This document shows, piece after piece, positions 6,660 through 12,897 of a DNA stretch of 12,897 nucleotides. Below the pieces are notes generated by a model that did no database searches, was not told the DNA's origin, and worked only from the letters and a program-made list of their open reading frames with translations. Position numbers and translations under genes: made by a program. This DNA is from Bacillota bacterium (lineage in GTDB: Bacteria > Bacillota > Clostridia > Oscillospirales > Acutalibacteraceae): NCBI GenBank assembly GCA_023412845.1, contig JAEZRH010000034.1, forward strand, positions 1 to 12,897, read 5' to 3'. The stretch's first letter is position 1. Every line of letters starts with the position of its first letter.

Positions 6660-6682
6660 ACTTTTCGCAGGTATTTTGTCAA
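6654..6682 (-). promoter_or_regulatory. Sigma-A promoter of the PF06541-type gene
   Basis: Perfect TTGACA (6682-6677), 17-base spacer, TAAACT (6659-6654). The -35 directly abuts the stop codon of the upstream flippase gene. Confidence 0.8.
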
Positions 6683-8056
6683 TTATAAAAGCACCGCGGC
6701 CTTTTTGGCCAGAATCAGCAGATAAAAAACAAGGCCGCCCAGCACGGCGGGGGTCAGAATCCAGTCCGTGATATGCACACGCAGCTCCGTGACCTTTAAA
6801 AGCCTTCCGATGCTGAGCGAGGCGTTGTAGATTTCGCTTGCGAACAGGATGACAAGATAGCCCTTGATGCCGAACATCGGGATCAGCAGCCAGATGAAGA
6901 ACACGCGCATCAGCGAGTCGCTCAGGTTGTATTTAAGGGAATACATCTGCTGGTCAAGCCCCTTGAGCAGGTTGTCGACGACGTTGTCGAGGTACATCAG
7001 CGGGGCGAGCGGCGCCATGATGCGCAGAATCTGCCCTGCCTGTGCGCTGCCGAAAAACAGCATGCCCAGCTCGTCGGCGAAGGCGATGAAAATGGCGGCC
7101 ATGGGGAAGCCGAACAGCAGCGTGTAGCGGAAGGCCTTTTCCGCCGGCCTGCGGATGCCTGCCGGATCGCCCTTCGCCGTGGCCTCGGCGATCTCCGGGA
7201 TCAGCAAAGTCGCTGCGGAGCTCAATAGCGAAAGCGGAAAGGTCAGGATGGGCATCACCATTCCCTGCATCACGCCGTACTGGGCGAGCGCGGCGGTGCC
7301 GCCCGCCCCGTTTTTCTGCAGCCCTATGGGAATGAGCACGTTTTCCGCGCTGAAAAGACCGTTGCGCAGGAACGAGCCCGCCAGCATCGGCCCCGCGATG
7401 TGGACGATGACACGGAACACTTTTCCGTTCCCGCAGGGCATTCCTTTTTTATGCGTATACCGCAGAAACAGCGGGACGATGTACAGGATGGAGGCGGCTT
7501 CGCCGAGAGTCGAACCGAGCATCAGCGCGTCGAGCGGGGGCAGGGAGGAGCGCTGCAGCAGAAGGAGCGAGGCGCCCATCGTGACGCCCTGCTCCCAGAA
7601 TTCACCCAATATGGGGACGGCGGTGTTGCGGTTGGCGAAAAAATACCCTTTGAGGCAGGCGCACGCCGCAATGCAGGGCAGCCCGCACGAGAGGATTCGC
7701 AGGGCGCCCGCCACGGCGGCGCTGCCGAGGATGCGCGCGGCGATCAGGTCCGCCCCGAACGCCAGCGCAGCCGTTGCCGCCAGGCTCAGCGACAGCGCGA
7801 GCGCCAGACAGCGCAGGATGCAGCCCTTCGACCCGCGCCCTTCGGCGACAAGGCGCGTGACCGCAAGGCCGATGCCTGAGGTGCATGCGGTGACGAACAG
7901 GGTGAAGACCGAAAAAATGAGCTGGTACATGCCGATGCCGCTCGCGCCGATGTACCCGTTGATGACCGAGCGGAACCACAGCCCGGCAAACCTCAGGATC
8001 ACCGAACCTACGGTCAGGATGAAGGTATTCACAAGGAACATGCGTTTTTTGCCCAT
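6683..8056 (-). CDS. SpoVB-like MOP-superfamily lipid/polysaccharide flippase
   Basis: The 457-residue polytopic membrane protein shows about 12-14 hydrophobic segments across its whole length. The N-terminus (MFLVNTFILTVGSVILRFAGLWFRSVINGYIGASGIGMYQL, given here only as a region at residues 6-46) follows the SpoVB/MurJ pattern: helix one, Arg, then YIG.xGIGMYQL. ACTSGIGLAVTRLVAE comes next. SpoVB-type proteins are thought to flip lipid-linked cell-wall or cortex precursors, and this would fit a spore former. Start 8056 is chosen because GAGGG lies eight bases upstream; an in-frame ATG at 8092 has no such site. No convincing sigma-A promoter is seen upstream. An AATACATT stretch at about 8100-8093 resembles a sigma-E -10 box, but the -35 is poor. 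A general oligosaccharide flippase is the alternative. Confidence 0.8.
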   Translation of the reverse strand: MGKKRMFLVNTFILTVGSVILRFAGLWFRSVINGYIGASGIGMYQLIFSVFTLFVTACTSGIGLAVTRLVAEGRGSKGCILRCLALALSLSLAATAALAFGADLIAARILGSAAVAGALRILSCGLPCIAACACLKGYFFANRNTAVPILGEFWEQGVTMGASLLLLQRSSLPPLDALMLGSTLGEAASILYIVPLFLRYTHKKGMPCGNGKVFRVIVHIAGPMLAGSFLRNGLFSAENVLIPIGLQKNGAGGTAALAQYGVMQGMVMPILTFPLSLLSSAATLLIPEIAEATAKGDPAGIRRPAEKAFRYTLLFGFPMAAIFIAFADELGMLFFGSAQAGQILRIMAPLAPLMYLDNVVDNLLKGLDQQMYSLKYNLSDSLMRVFFIWLLIPMFGIKGYLVILFASEIYNASLSIGRLLKVTELRVHITDWILTPAVLGGLVFYLLILAKKAAVLL

Positions 8057-8121
8057 CCGGCATCCCTCGAAAAGAAAATCGGGTTCAGTCAAATGTATTC
8101 GCGCAATCTCCGAAATAAGTC

Positions 8122-8150
8122 TATATTTTTCTCCCGGAGTGGTTTATAAT
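8122..8150 (+). promoter_or_regulatory. Probable promoter of the GNAT-prmA transcript
   Basis: A perfect TATAAT lies at 8145-8150 in an AT-rich gap, 51 bases before the GNAT start. The -35 at 17 bases (TATATT, 8122-8127) is poor, so an activator or another sigma factor is possible. Confidence 0.4.
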
Positions 8151-8201
8151 TATTTTTATATCGCCGCCCGGGATGCGGCGAACGGATAGGAGGAATACCG
8201 C

Positions 8202-8687
8202 ATGCCTTCGGATATGCTTGTGAAACTTTATAATCTTTCGTCAAAGCCGGAGCTGGACGCGAAGCTGAAAGAGCAGGGGATCGTCGTCAAACGCGCCATG
8301 CCCGCCGACAAAAGCCGCGTGGTGCTTTTTGTAAAAAACAATTTCAACGACGTCTGGGCGCAGGAATGCTCGTACACGTTTTCCGCGCACCCGGTGACCT
8401 GCCTGATCGCCGTGGCGGAAAAGCACGTCGTCGGTTTCGCCTGCTACGACGCGGCGGCGAAAAACTTCTTCGGGCCTGTCGGCGTCCATGAAAAATGGCG
8501 TGCCCGCGGAGTGGGGGAAGCCTTGCTGCGTTCCTGTCTGCTTTCCATGAAAGAGGACGGGTTCGGCTACGCGGTGGTCGGCCGGGTCGACGGAGCGGAA
8601 GAGTTCTACCGGAAAACGGTGCAGGCCGCGGTCATCGAGGACTCCTTCCCCGGTGTCTACCACAACCTGATCGAGGCGGACGAGTAA
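8202..8687 (+). CDS. GNAT-family N-acetyltransferase
   Basis: The 161-residue product has the GNAT fold pattern: a beta strand CLIAVAEKHVVGFACYD near 67-83, then GPVGVHEKWRARGVGEALL (91-109), in which R102-G103-V-G105 is the acetyl-CoA pyrophosphate loop, then AEEFYRKT, the usual motif B region. About 28 N-terminal residues (VKLYNLSSKPELDAKLKEQG) precede the domain and contain a short amphipathic helix not typical of minimal GNATs. The start has AGGAGG eight bases upstream. It lies 18 bases before prmA and is likely cotranscribed with it. The substrate cannot be inferred; a link to protein or ribosome acetylation would be guesswork from the neighbour. Confidence 0.85.
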   Translation: MPSDMLVKLYNLSSKPELDAKLKEQGIVVKRAMPADKSRVVLFVKNNFNDVWAQECSYTFSAHPVTCLIAVAEKHVVGFACYDAAAKNFFGPVGVHEKWRARGVGEALLRSCLLSMKEDGFGYAVVGRVDGAEEFYRKTVQAAVIEDSFPGVYHNLIEADE

Positions 8688-8705
8688 AGGCGGGAAAAGC
8701 GAAAA

Positions 8706-9638
8706 ATGGATTGGACGGAAATCAGAATCACGGTGGACGCGGAAAGCGCGGAGGCCGCGGGCGACATCGCGCAGATGACGGTGCCCTACGGCATCTATGT
8801 GGAGGATTACTCCCACCTTGAGGAAGAAGTGGAGCAGGTCGCGCATATCGGCCTTATCGACGAAGAGCTGCTGAAAAAAGACCGCACCAAAGCGGTCGTA
8901 CACGTATATATCAGCCCGGAGGAAAACCCGTCGGAAGCCGTCGCGTTCCTGACGGAGCGATATGCCGCGGCGGGAATCAAGAGCGGCATCGAAACGTCCC
9001 CCTGCGTGCAGGAGGACTGGATCAACAACTGGAAAAAATATTTCCACCCCATCAAGGTCGGCAGGAAGCTGCTGATCCGCCCCGACTGGGAGCCGGCGGA
9101 CAACCCGGAGGGCCGCGTGGTGCTCAGCCTGGAACCCGGCATCGCGTTCGGTACAGGCACGCACGAGACGACGCGCCTGTGCATGGAATTTCTCGAAGAA
9201 TACGTCGAGCCCGGCTGCAGAATGCTGGATGTCGGCTGCGGAAGCGGCATCCTCTCCGTAGCCGCGCTGCTGCTCGGCGCCGGAAGCGCGGTCGGCGTGG
9301 ACATCGACCCCCTCGCGGTCAAGACGGCCGTGCAGAACGCCGGGCGAAACCATGTGGAGGACCGCTTCACGGGCATCTGCGGAAGCCTGACCGAGCAGGT
9401 GACGGGAAAATACAAGGTCGTGGCGGCGAACATCGTCGCCGACGTGATCGTTCAGCTGACGAAGGATATCGACAAATTTCTGGAGCCGGACGGCGTTTAC
9501 CTGATGAGCGGCATCATCGCGGAGCGCGAGCCGGACGTATTGCGCGCGCTCGGAGACAACGGATTCACCGTGATCGCCCGCCGCGAGGAAAAGGGCTGGG
9601 TTGCGGCGGCGTGTCGCCGCGGCCATGGCCGGGCGTGA
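8706..9638 (+). CDS. prmA: Ribosomal protein L11 methyltransferase
   Basis: The 310-residue product uses S-adenosylmethionine to methylate ribosomal protein L11. The N-terminal substrate-recognition domain covers about 1-95 and includes EDWINNWKKYFHPIKVG soon after it. The catalytic domain has EPGIAFGTGTHETT near 143-156, SAM motif I LDVGCGSG at 174-181, the acidic GVDIDPLAV, and motif IV VVAANIVADVI. Length matches the family. The start at 8706 has only a weak AGGCGGG site, but it comes right after the GNAT stop, so translation may be coupled. The last 10 codons, from about 9608, lie in repeat copy B and read CRRGHGRA, so the native C-terminus seems to have been replaced or extended by the element, which also supplies the stop codon. 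Confidence 0.95.
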   Translation: MDWTEIRITVDAESAEAAGDIAQMTVPYGIYVEDYSHLEEEVEQVAHIGLIDEELLKKDRTKAVVHVYISPEENPSEAVAFLTERYAAAGIKSGIETSPCVQEDWINNWKKYFHPIKVGRKLLIRPDWEPADNPEGRVVLSLEPGIAFGTGTHETTRLCMEFLEEYVEPGCRMLDVGCGSGILSVAALLLGAGSAVGVDIDPLAVKTAVQNAGRNHVEDRFTGICGSLTEQVTGKYKVVAANIVADVIVQLTKDIDKFLEPDGVYLMSGIIAEREPDVLRALGDNGFTVIARREEKGWVAAACRRGHGRA

Positions 9639-9694
9639 AGCCATGCGGAAACCCGGGCTTGCCGTGCCCGGACAGCCTAAAAAACTGCTCCCGC
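9608..9694 (+). repeat. 3'-UTR repeat element, copy B (over the end of prmA)
   Basis: The hairpin GGCG-TGT-CGCC (9608-9618) is identical to copy F. Arm one CCGGGC (9629-9634) pairs with GCCCGG (9666-9671), starts 37 nt apart. It shares three blocks of 8-12 bases with copy A and the 12-base CCGTGCCCGGAC with copy C. Further possible pairings are CATGGC/GCCATG flanking arm one. The prmA TGA lies inside at 9636-9638. The following 65 bases hold only a weak ribosome-binding site. Confidence 0.75.
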
Positions 9695-9759
9695 GTGGCG
9701 TGTCGCAGGCGGGCCCCGTCGTAAGGCCGGGACCGGCAGAGAAAGAGGCGACGGAAAAC

Positions 9760-10269
9760 ATGGACGTTATCATCCGCGCGGCTGCGCCGGAAGACGCGCC
9801 GACCATGAGCGGAATTCTGGCGGAGAGCTGGAAGGCGGCATATGCCGGCATCATCCCCCAGAAATATCTGGACAGTCTCGATGCCGGCAATTGGCACCGG
9901 CTGCGAAACGACATTTCGGCCGGAACGCTGAAAGCGCTGCTTCTGTTTGTGGACGGGGTCCCGGCGGGGGCCGCAGGGTATGGAAAATCACGGGATGAAA
10001 GTCATGCGGATTGAGGAGAAATCGTCTGCCTTTATCTGCGTCCCGGCTTTTGGCGCAGGGGATACGGGGCAAAACTGCTGCGGGCGGTCTTGGATGATCT
10101 GATGCGCGAGGGCTTCCGGCGCGTTTTCCTATGGGTCCTGCGTGAGAATCACGGCGCACAGGCGTTCTACCGCGCCATGGGCTTTGCCCCGACGGAGGAG
10201 GCCAGCGACTACGTGATTGCTGGGGAACGGATCGAAGACGTCCGTTATATCAGAAGACTGGATGGATAG
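9760..10269 (+). pseudogene. GNAT-family N-acetyltransferase interrupted by one in-frame TGA
   Basis: Reading from ATG 9760 gives 84 codons (MDVIIRAAAPEDAP, then AESWKAAYAGIIPQKYLDSL), then TGA at 10012-10014. The same frame continues without a break for 84 more codons to TAG at 10267-10269. The downstream part carries the core GNAT motifs: GEIVCLYLRPGFWRRGYGAKLL with the R-R-G-Y-G acetyl-CoA loop, then NHGAQAFYRAMGF. Together they make a full-length acetyltransferase of about 169 residues. A single TGG-to-TGA change (Trp before GEI) would explain it, so I call it a nonsense-mutated gene. Sequencing error or programmed readthrough are alternatives. No second strong start signal is seen after the stop, and the N-terminal half alone lacks the cofactor site. 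A good terminator follows directly. Confidence 0.8.
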
Positions 10270-10273
10270 AATC

Positions 10274-10320
10274 AAAAAGGCGGATCGGAGGGCTTTTGCG
10301 GCCTCTGATCCGTCTTTTTT
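10274..10320. terminator. Bidirectional intrinsic terminator between the second GNAT gene and pheA
   Basis: A 13-pair stem (GGCGGATCGGAGG, 10279-10291, with CCTCTGATCCGTC, 10302-10314; two G-U pairs) is followed by six T on plus and preceded by AAAAA, which gives T5 on minus. It can end both convergent transcripts. Confidence 0.9.
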
Positions 10321-10342
10321 GGTAAAAATCGGCATATCCTTC

Positions 10343-10423
10343 GGAAACTGCCTCAGCCCGTCCGGGCACGGGCAGCCTGAAAGCTTCATTGGCCATACGC
10401 CCGGCCGAAGCCGGATTTGCCGG
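10343..10423 (-). repeat. 3'-UTR repeat element, copy C (after pheA)
   Basis: It starts directly after the pheA stop on minus with CCGG-CAAAT-CCGG (10423-10411), then a possible CCGGC-TTCG-GCCGG hairpin. Arm one CCGGGC (10404-10399) pairs with GCCCGG (10367-10362), starts 37 nt apart, exactly as in copy B. It shares GGCCGGGCGT and CCGTGCCCGGAC with copy B. The region between it and the terminator (10321-10342) shows nothing else. Confidence 0.7.
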
Positions 10424-11536
10424 TCACTCCACTTCCACGTAGTTGCCAAGGAACGAGAAGCGGGGCAGCTCGTCGTACAGGGCGCACAGAAGGTCCAGCG
10501 TTTTCCCGTCGTGAAGATTGCCGGTGAAATCGAGATAAAAATCGTACTCGAAATTCCTGCCGGGGATGGGGCGGGACTCGATCTTCGTGAGGTTCAGCCC
10601 CGCCGCGGCGAAGCGCGCCAGCACGGCGTACAGCGTGCCGGTGCGGTGCGGAACGGAAAAGCACACGCTGATCTTCGTCGCATCCTCCGGCAGGTAGAGC
10701 CTGCGGCCGATCACGATGAAGCGCGTCCGGTTGGCCGTGCTGTTCTGGATCCCGCGCGCCAGGATGCGCAGCCCGTGCTGCCGCGCCGCGTATTCCGAAC
10801 ACACGGCCGCGACGCCGGGCTTTTCGGCCTCCTGCGCGGCGGCCGCCGTGCTGGAGAATTTTTCGGCCGCGAGACCGTTTTTCTGAAGAAATTCCGAACA
10901 TTGGCACAGCGCCTGCGGGTGGGAATATACGACATGGATATCGCCGATGCCGGATTCCGAAGAGGCCAGGCAGTGGCTGACCGGAAGGCTGACCGCCCCC
11001 ACGATGGAAAAGCGGTATTTCAGCATCAGGCCGTAGACCTCGCCGACGGAGCCGGCGGAGGAATTCTCGACGGGCAGAACGCCGAGGTCGGCGTCTTCCG
11101 TCTGCACCGCGGCGAAAATGGAAGCGAAGTCTTCATGAAAAAGCGGCTGCGCGCCCGGGTACAGCTTCAAAAGCGCTTCGTGGGAAAAAGAGCCCTCCCG
11201 CCCCAGGCAGGCGACGCGTTCCGCCCGCGGCGCTTCGGGCGAGGCCCCGCGCACGGACTCGCGCAGCGGCGCCCCGCTTTGAAGCAGCCGGTGCTGCACC
11301 GCCCGGCTCATCGCCATCAGGTTCGAGAAAAGGATGCGCGTTTCGCCGGCGTAATCGCCCGCCTCCCGGGACATTTTATCCAGAATCTGCTGTTCCCGCG
11401 CTTCATTGAACACAGGCTGGCCGCTTTTGCCCTTGATCTCCGCCACCCGCTTCGCGCAGTCCATGCGGCGGAGGAAAAGCGGCAGAAGCTGTTCGTCGAT
11501 CCTGTCGATTTCGGCCCGGATTTCTTCCAAATTCAT
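10424..11536 (-). CDS. pheA: Bifunctional chorismate mutase / prephenate dehydratase (P-protein)
   Basis: The 370-residue product makes phenylpyruvate from chorismate in two steps. Residues 1-85 are an AroQ-type chorismate mutase (LEEIRAEIDRIDEQLLPLFLRRM, catalytic Arg and the AKRVAEIK segment). About 108-285 is prephenate dehydratase, with LGREGSFSHEA, LPVENSSAGSV and the catalytic TRF in NRTRFIVIG. About 295-370 is an ACT domain with the ESRP motif used for phenylalanine binding, so feedback inhibition by Phe is expected. The start at 11536 has GGGAGGT upstream and overlaps the aroC stop as ATGA, suggesting translational coupling. It is the last gene of the operon; copy C of the repeat and a terminator follow. 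Confidence 0.97.
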   Translation of the reverse strand: MNLEEIRAEIDRIDEQLLPLFLRRMDCAKRVAEIKGKSGQPVFNEAREQQILDKMSREAGDYAGETRILFSNLMAMSRAVQHRLLQSGAPLRESVRGASPEAPRAERVACLGREGSFSHEALLKLYPGAQPLFHEDFASIFAAVQTEDADLGVLPVENSSAGSVGEVYGLMLKYRFSIVGAVSLPVSHCLASSESGIGDIHVVYSHPQALCQCSEFLQKNGLAAEKFSSTAAAAQEAEKPGVAAVCSEYAARQHGLRILARGIQNSTANRTRFIVIGRRLYLPEDATKISVCFSVPHRTGTLYAVLARFAAAGLNLTKIESRPIPGRNFEYDFYLDFTGNLHDGKTLDLLCALYDELPRFSFLGNYVEVE

Positions 11537-12618
11537 GTTAAACCTCCCTTAGCCTGCAGCAGGTCGAGAAGCGCCACGGCCGCCGCGGCCTCCACGACGG
11601 GCACGGCGCGCGGCACGATGCACGGGTCGTGCCTGCCCTGCACGGCGAGCTTTGTGTTCCGGTGCAGCGAAAGGTCCACGCTGTCCTGCTCCTGCCCGAT
11701 GGATGGCGTCGGCTTGAACGCCGCGCGGAAAACGAGCGGCATGCCCGTGGTGATGCCGCCGAGAACGCCGCCCGCGCGGTTGGTCCTTGTTTTCACCGTT
11801 TCCCCGTCGTAATAGAACGGGTCGTTGTTCTGGCTGCCGAACATCGCGGCGGCGCGGAACCCGGCGCCGAATTCCACGCCCTTGCACGCCGGAATGGCGA
11901 ACAGGAGCGAAGAGAGCGAGGATTCCACGCCCTCCGAAAGCGGTCCCCCGGCCCCCGCGGGCAGGCCTGCCGCGGCGCATTCCACGATGCCGCCAACGCT
12001 GTCGAGGCTTCTGCGCGCCGACTCGATCTGTGCCCGCATGGCCTCCTCCGCGCCGCGATCTATGGTCGGAAAGTACCGCGCCGACAAGTCTTCCAGCAGG
12101 GAGACGGGGAGATTCACCGGGTCGAACGGGGAGTCCTCGACCCCATGGATGCTGAGCACGTGCGCGCCGATGATTACGCCGCGCCGCGAAAGAATCTGAC
12201 GGCAGAGCGCGCCCGCAAACACGAGCGGGGCGGTCATCCTGCCGGAGAAGCGCCCGCCGCCGCGCACGTCGTTGAAGCCGCCGTAGCGAACGAAGGCCGG
12301 GTAGTCCGCGTGGCCCGGGCGCGGGATGTTCCGCATGGCGTCGTAGTCGGAAGAATGGGTGTTCGTGTTCCGTATCACGGCGCACAGCGGCGCGCCCGTG
12401 GTTCGCCCGTTCAGCATGCCGCTGAGGAGCTCCGGCTCGTCGCTCTCCTTCCGCGGCGTCGCGGAAAGATCGCGCCCCGGCGCGCGCCGGGCCATCTGCT
12501 TCCTCACTTCCTGCAGGTCAACCGTTTCGCCTGCGGGCAGACCTTCCAGCACGGCGCCGATCGCCGGTCCGTGGCTCTCGCCAAAAATGGTCAGGCGCAG
12601 CTTATTTCCCCAGGTCAT
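11533..12618 (-). CDS. aroC: Chorismate synthase
   Basis: The 361-residue product converts EPSP to chorismate using reduced FMN, the last shikimate step. The signatures are GESHGPAIGAVLEG (13-26), ending the first strand, the Arg-rich MARRAPGRD near 43-51, NTNTHSSDYD, then IPRPGHADYPAFVRYG, and GGRFSGRMTAPLV; RAGGVLGGITTGMPL and FKPTPSIGQEQ follow in the C-terminal half. Length is typical. The ATG at 12618 has GGGAGGG upstream and overlaps the end of aroA by 17 bases; the stop overlaps the pheA start by four. The AroA and AroC reactions are consecutive, so the order fits one operon feeding PheA. Confidence 0.97.
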   Translation of the reverse strand: MTWGNKLRLTIFGESHGPAIGAVLEGLPAGETVDLQEVRKQMARRAPGRDLSATPRKESDEPELLSGMLNGRTTGAPLCAVIRNTNTHSSDYDAMRNIPRPGHADYPAFVRYGGFNDVRGGGRFSGRMTAPLVFAGALCRQILSRRGVIIGAHVLSIHGVEDSPFDPVNLPVSLLEDLSARYFPTIDRGAEEAMRAQIESARRSLDSVGGIVECAAAGLPAGAGGPLSEGVESSLSSLLFAIPACKGVEFGAGFRAAAMFGSQNNDPFYYDGETVKTRTNRAGGVLGGITTGMPLVFRAAFKPTPSIGQEQDSVDLSLHRNTKLAVQGRHDPCIVPRAVPVVEAAAAVALLDLLQAKGGLT

Positions 12619-12897
12619 ACGCTTTCCCTCCCAGACGGTTGTAGTCCCGGAAAAAATCCGGGTAGCTTTTGCGAACGCTCTGCGCGTCGGTCAGAACGGT
12701 TTCCCCTTCCGCGCGCAGCGCCGCGACGGCAAGCGCCATCACCACGCGGTGGTCGCCCCGGCCCTCGGCCCTGCCGCCGCGCAGGAGGCCGACGCCGTGG
12801 AGCTCCAATCCGTCGGGCGTCTGCCGCACGTCCGCGCCCAGTGCGCAGAGCCCGTCCGCCATGGCGGCGAGCCGGTCGCTTTCCTTGAGGCGCAGGC
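12602..12897 (-). CDS. aroA: EPSP synthase (3-phosphoshikimate 1-carboxyvinyltransferase), C-terminal end
   Basis: The reading frame is open at the window edge; 97 residues plus stop are visible. It begins LRLKESDRLAAM, the signature in which Lys, Glu and Arg bind phosphoenolpyruvate and shikimate-3-phosphate. Then come DHRVVMALAVAAL and SVRKSYPDFFRDYNRLGG, both standard for the AroA C-terminus. The enzyme makes EPSP for the adjacent AroC. The remaining roughly 330 residues and the operon promoter are outside the window. Confidence 0.95.
   Translation of the reverse strand, partial: LRLKESDRLAAMADGLCALGADVRQTPDGLELHGVGLLRGGRAEGRGDHRVVMALAVAALRAEGETVLTDAQSVRKSYPDFFRDYNRLGGKAYDLGK

Noticed and set aside
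9608..9720. Cobalamin-riboswitch-like words (GGAAACC, CCCGC) in the repeat copies
   Set aside because: The full B12-box order is absent, copies lie after genes rather than before B12-related ones, and the words fit the repeat family instead.
8241..9914. 557-residue open frame on minus across the GNAT gene and prmA
   Set aside because: Antisense to recognised genes, low-complexity composition and no family features.
10012..10050. Selenocysteine reading of the TGA in the second GNAT gene
   Set aside because: No convincing SECIS hairpin is visible right after the TGA, and GNAT enzymes do not use a catalytic Sec at this place.
10217..11812. 531-residue open frame on plus across pheA
   Set aside because: Antisense to pheA and aroC and running through the terminator; composition is that of a shadow frame.
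1..12897. CRISPR arrays, tRNA or rRNA genes, insertion sequences, phage genes
   Set aside because: No regularly spaced direct repeats, cloverleaf sequences, transposase or phage proteins were seen on either strand.

Overview
The window looks like a high-GC, Gram-positive, spore-former-like Clostridia chromosome (Oscillospiraceae/Ruminococcaceae type is my guess). The reasons are two T-box leaders, sigma-A style promoters in AT-rich gaps, AGGAGG ribosome-binding sites, a SpoVB-like flippase and GC-rich coding with many long antisense shadow frames. TGA serves as an ordinary stop codon (ilvB, ilvN, ilvA, ridA and aroC all end in TGA).

Layout. Positions 1-505 (minus) hold the N-terminal 168 codons of a CstA-family transporter. 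Positions 566-894 (minus) are its promoter and a T-box leader. Positions 972-1290 (plus) are a second, divergent promoter and T-box leader. Both leaders appear to carry an ATC (Ile) specifier. The plus leader feeds ilvB (1314-2981), ilvN (3126-3617) and probably ilvA (3753-4949): acetolactate synthase plus threonine deaminase, the entry enzymes to isoleucine. ridA (5041-5418) follows behind its own strong promoter; RidA clears the enamine/imine product released by IlvA, so the grouping makes metabolic sense. Next come two minus-strand membrane proteins: a PF06541-type protein (5612-6622) with its own promoter and a palindromic operator-like site, and a SpoVB/MOP flippase (6683-8056). Then on plus come a GNAT acetyltransferase, prmA (ribosomal protein L11 methyltransferase), and a second GNAT gene broken by one in-frame TGA, closed by a bidirectional terminator. 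The right end, on minus, is an aromatic amino-acid operon, aroA (partial)-aroC-pheA, with overlapping genes.

The most unusual signal is a family of about 85-95 nt elements that I find six times: after ilvB, ilvN, ridA, the PF06541-type gene, prmA and pheA. Each lies on the coding strand of the gene it follows, at or just past the stop codon. In two cases it supplies the last codons. All copies share a small 5' hairpin and two complementary arms whose starts lie 37-38 nt apart. Three copies use CCGGGC/GCCCGG and the other three use CCCGCC/GGCGGG or a close form, so the arms change together. This suggests a selected RNA or DNA structure in 3' untranslated regions, REP-like in behaviour. I do not recognise it as a known family.
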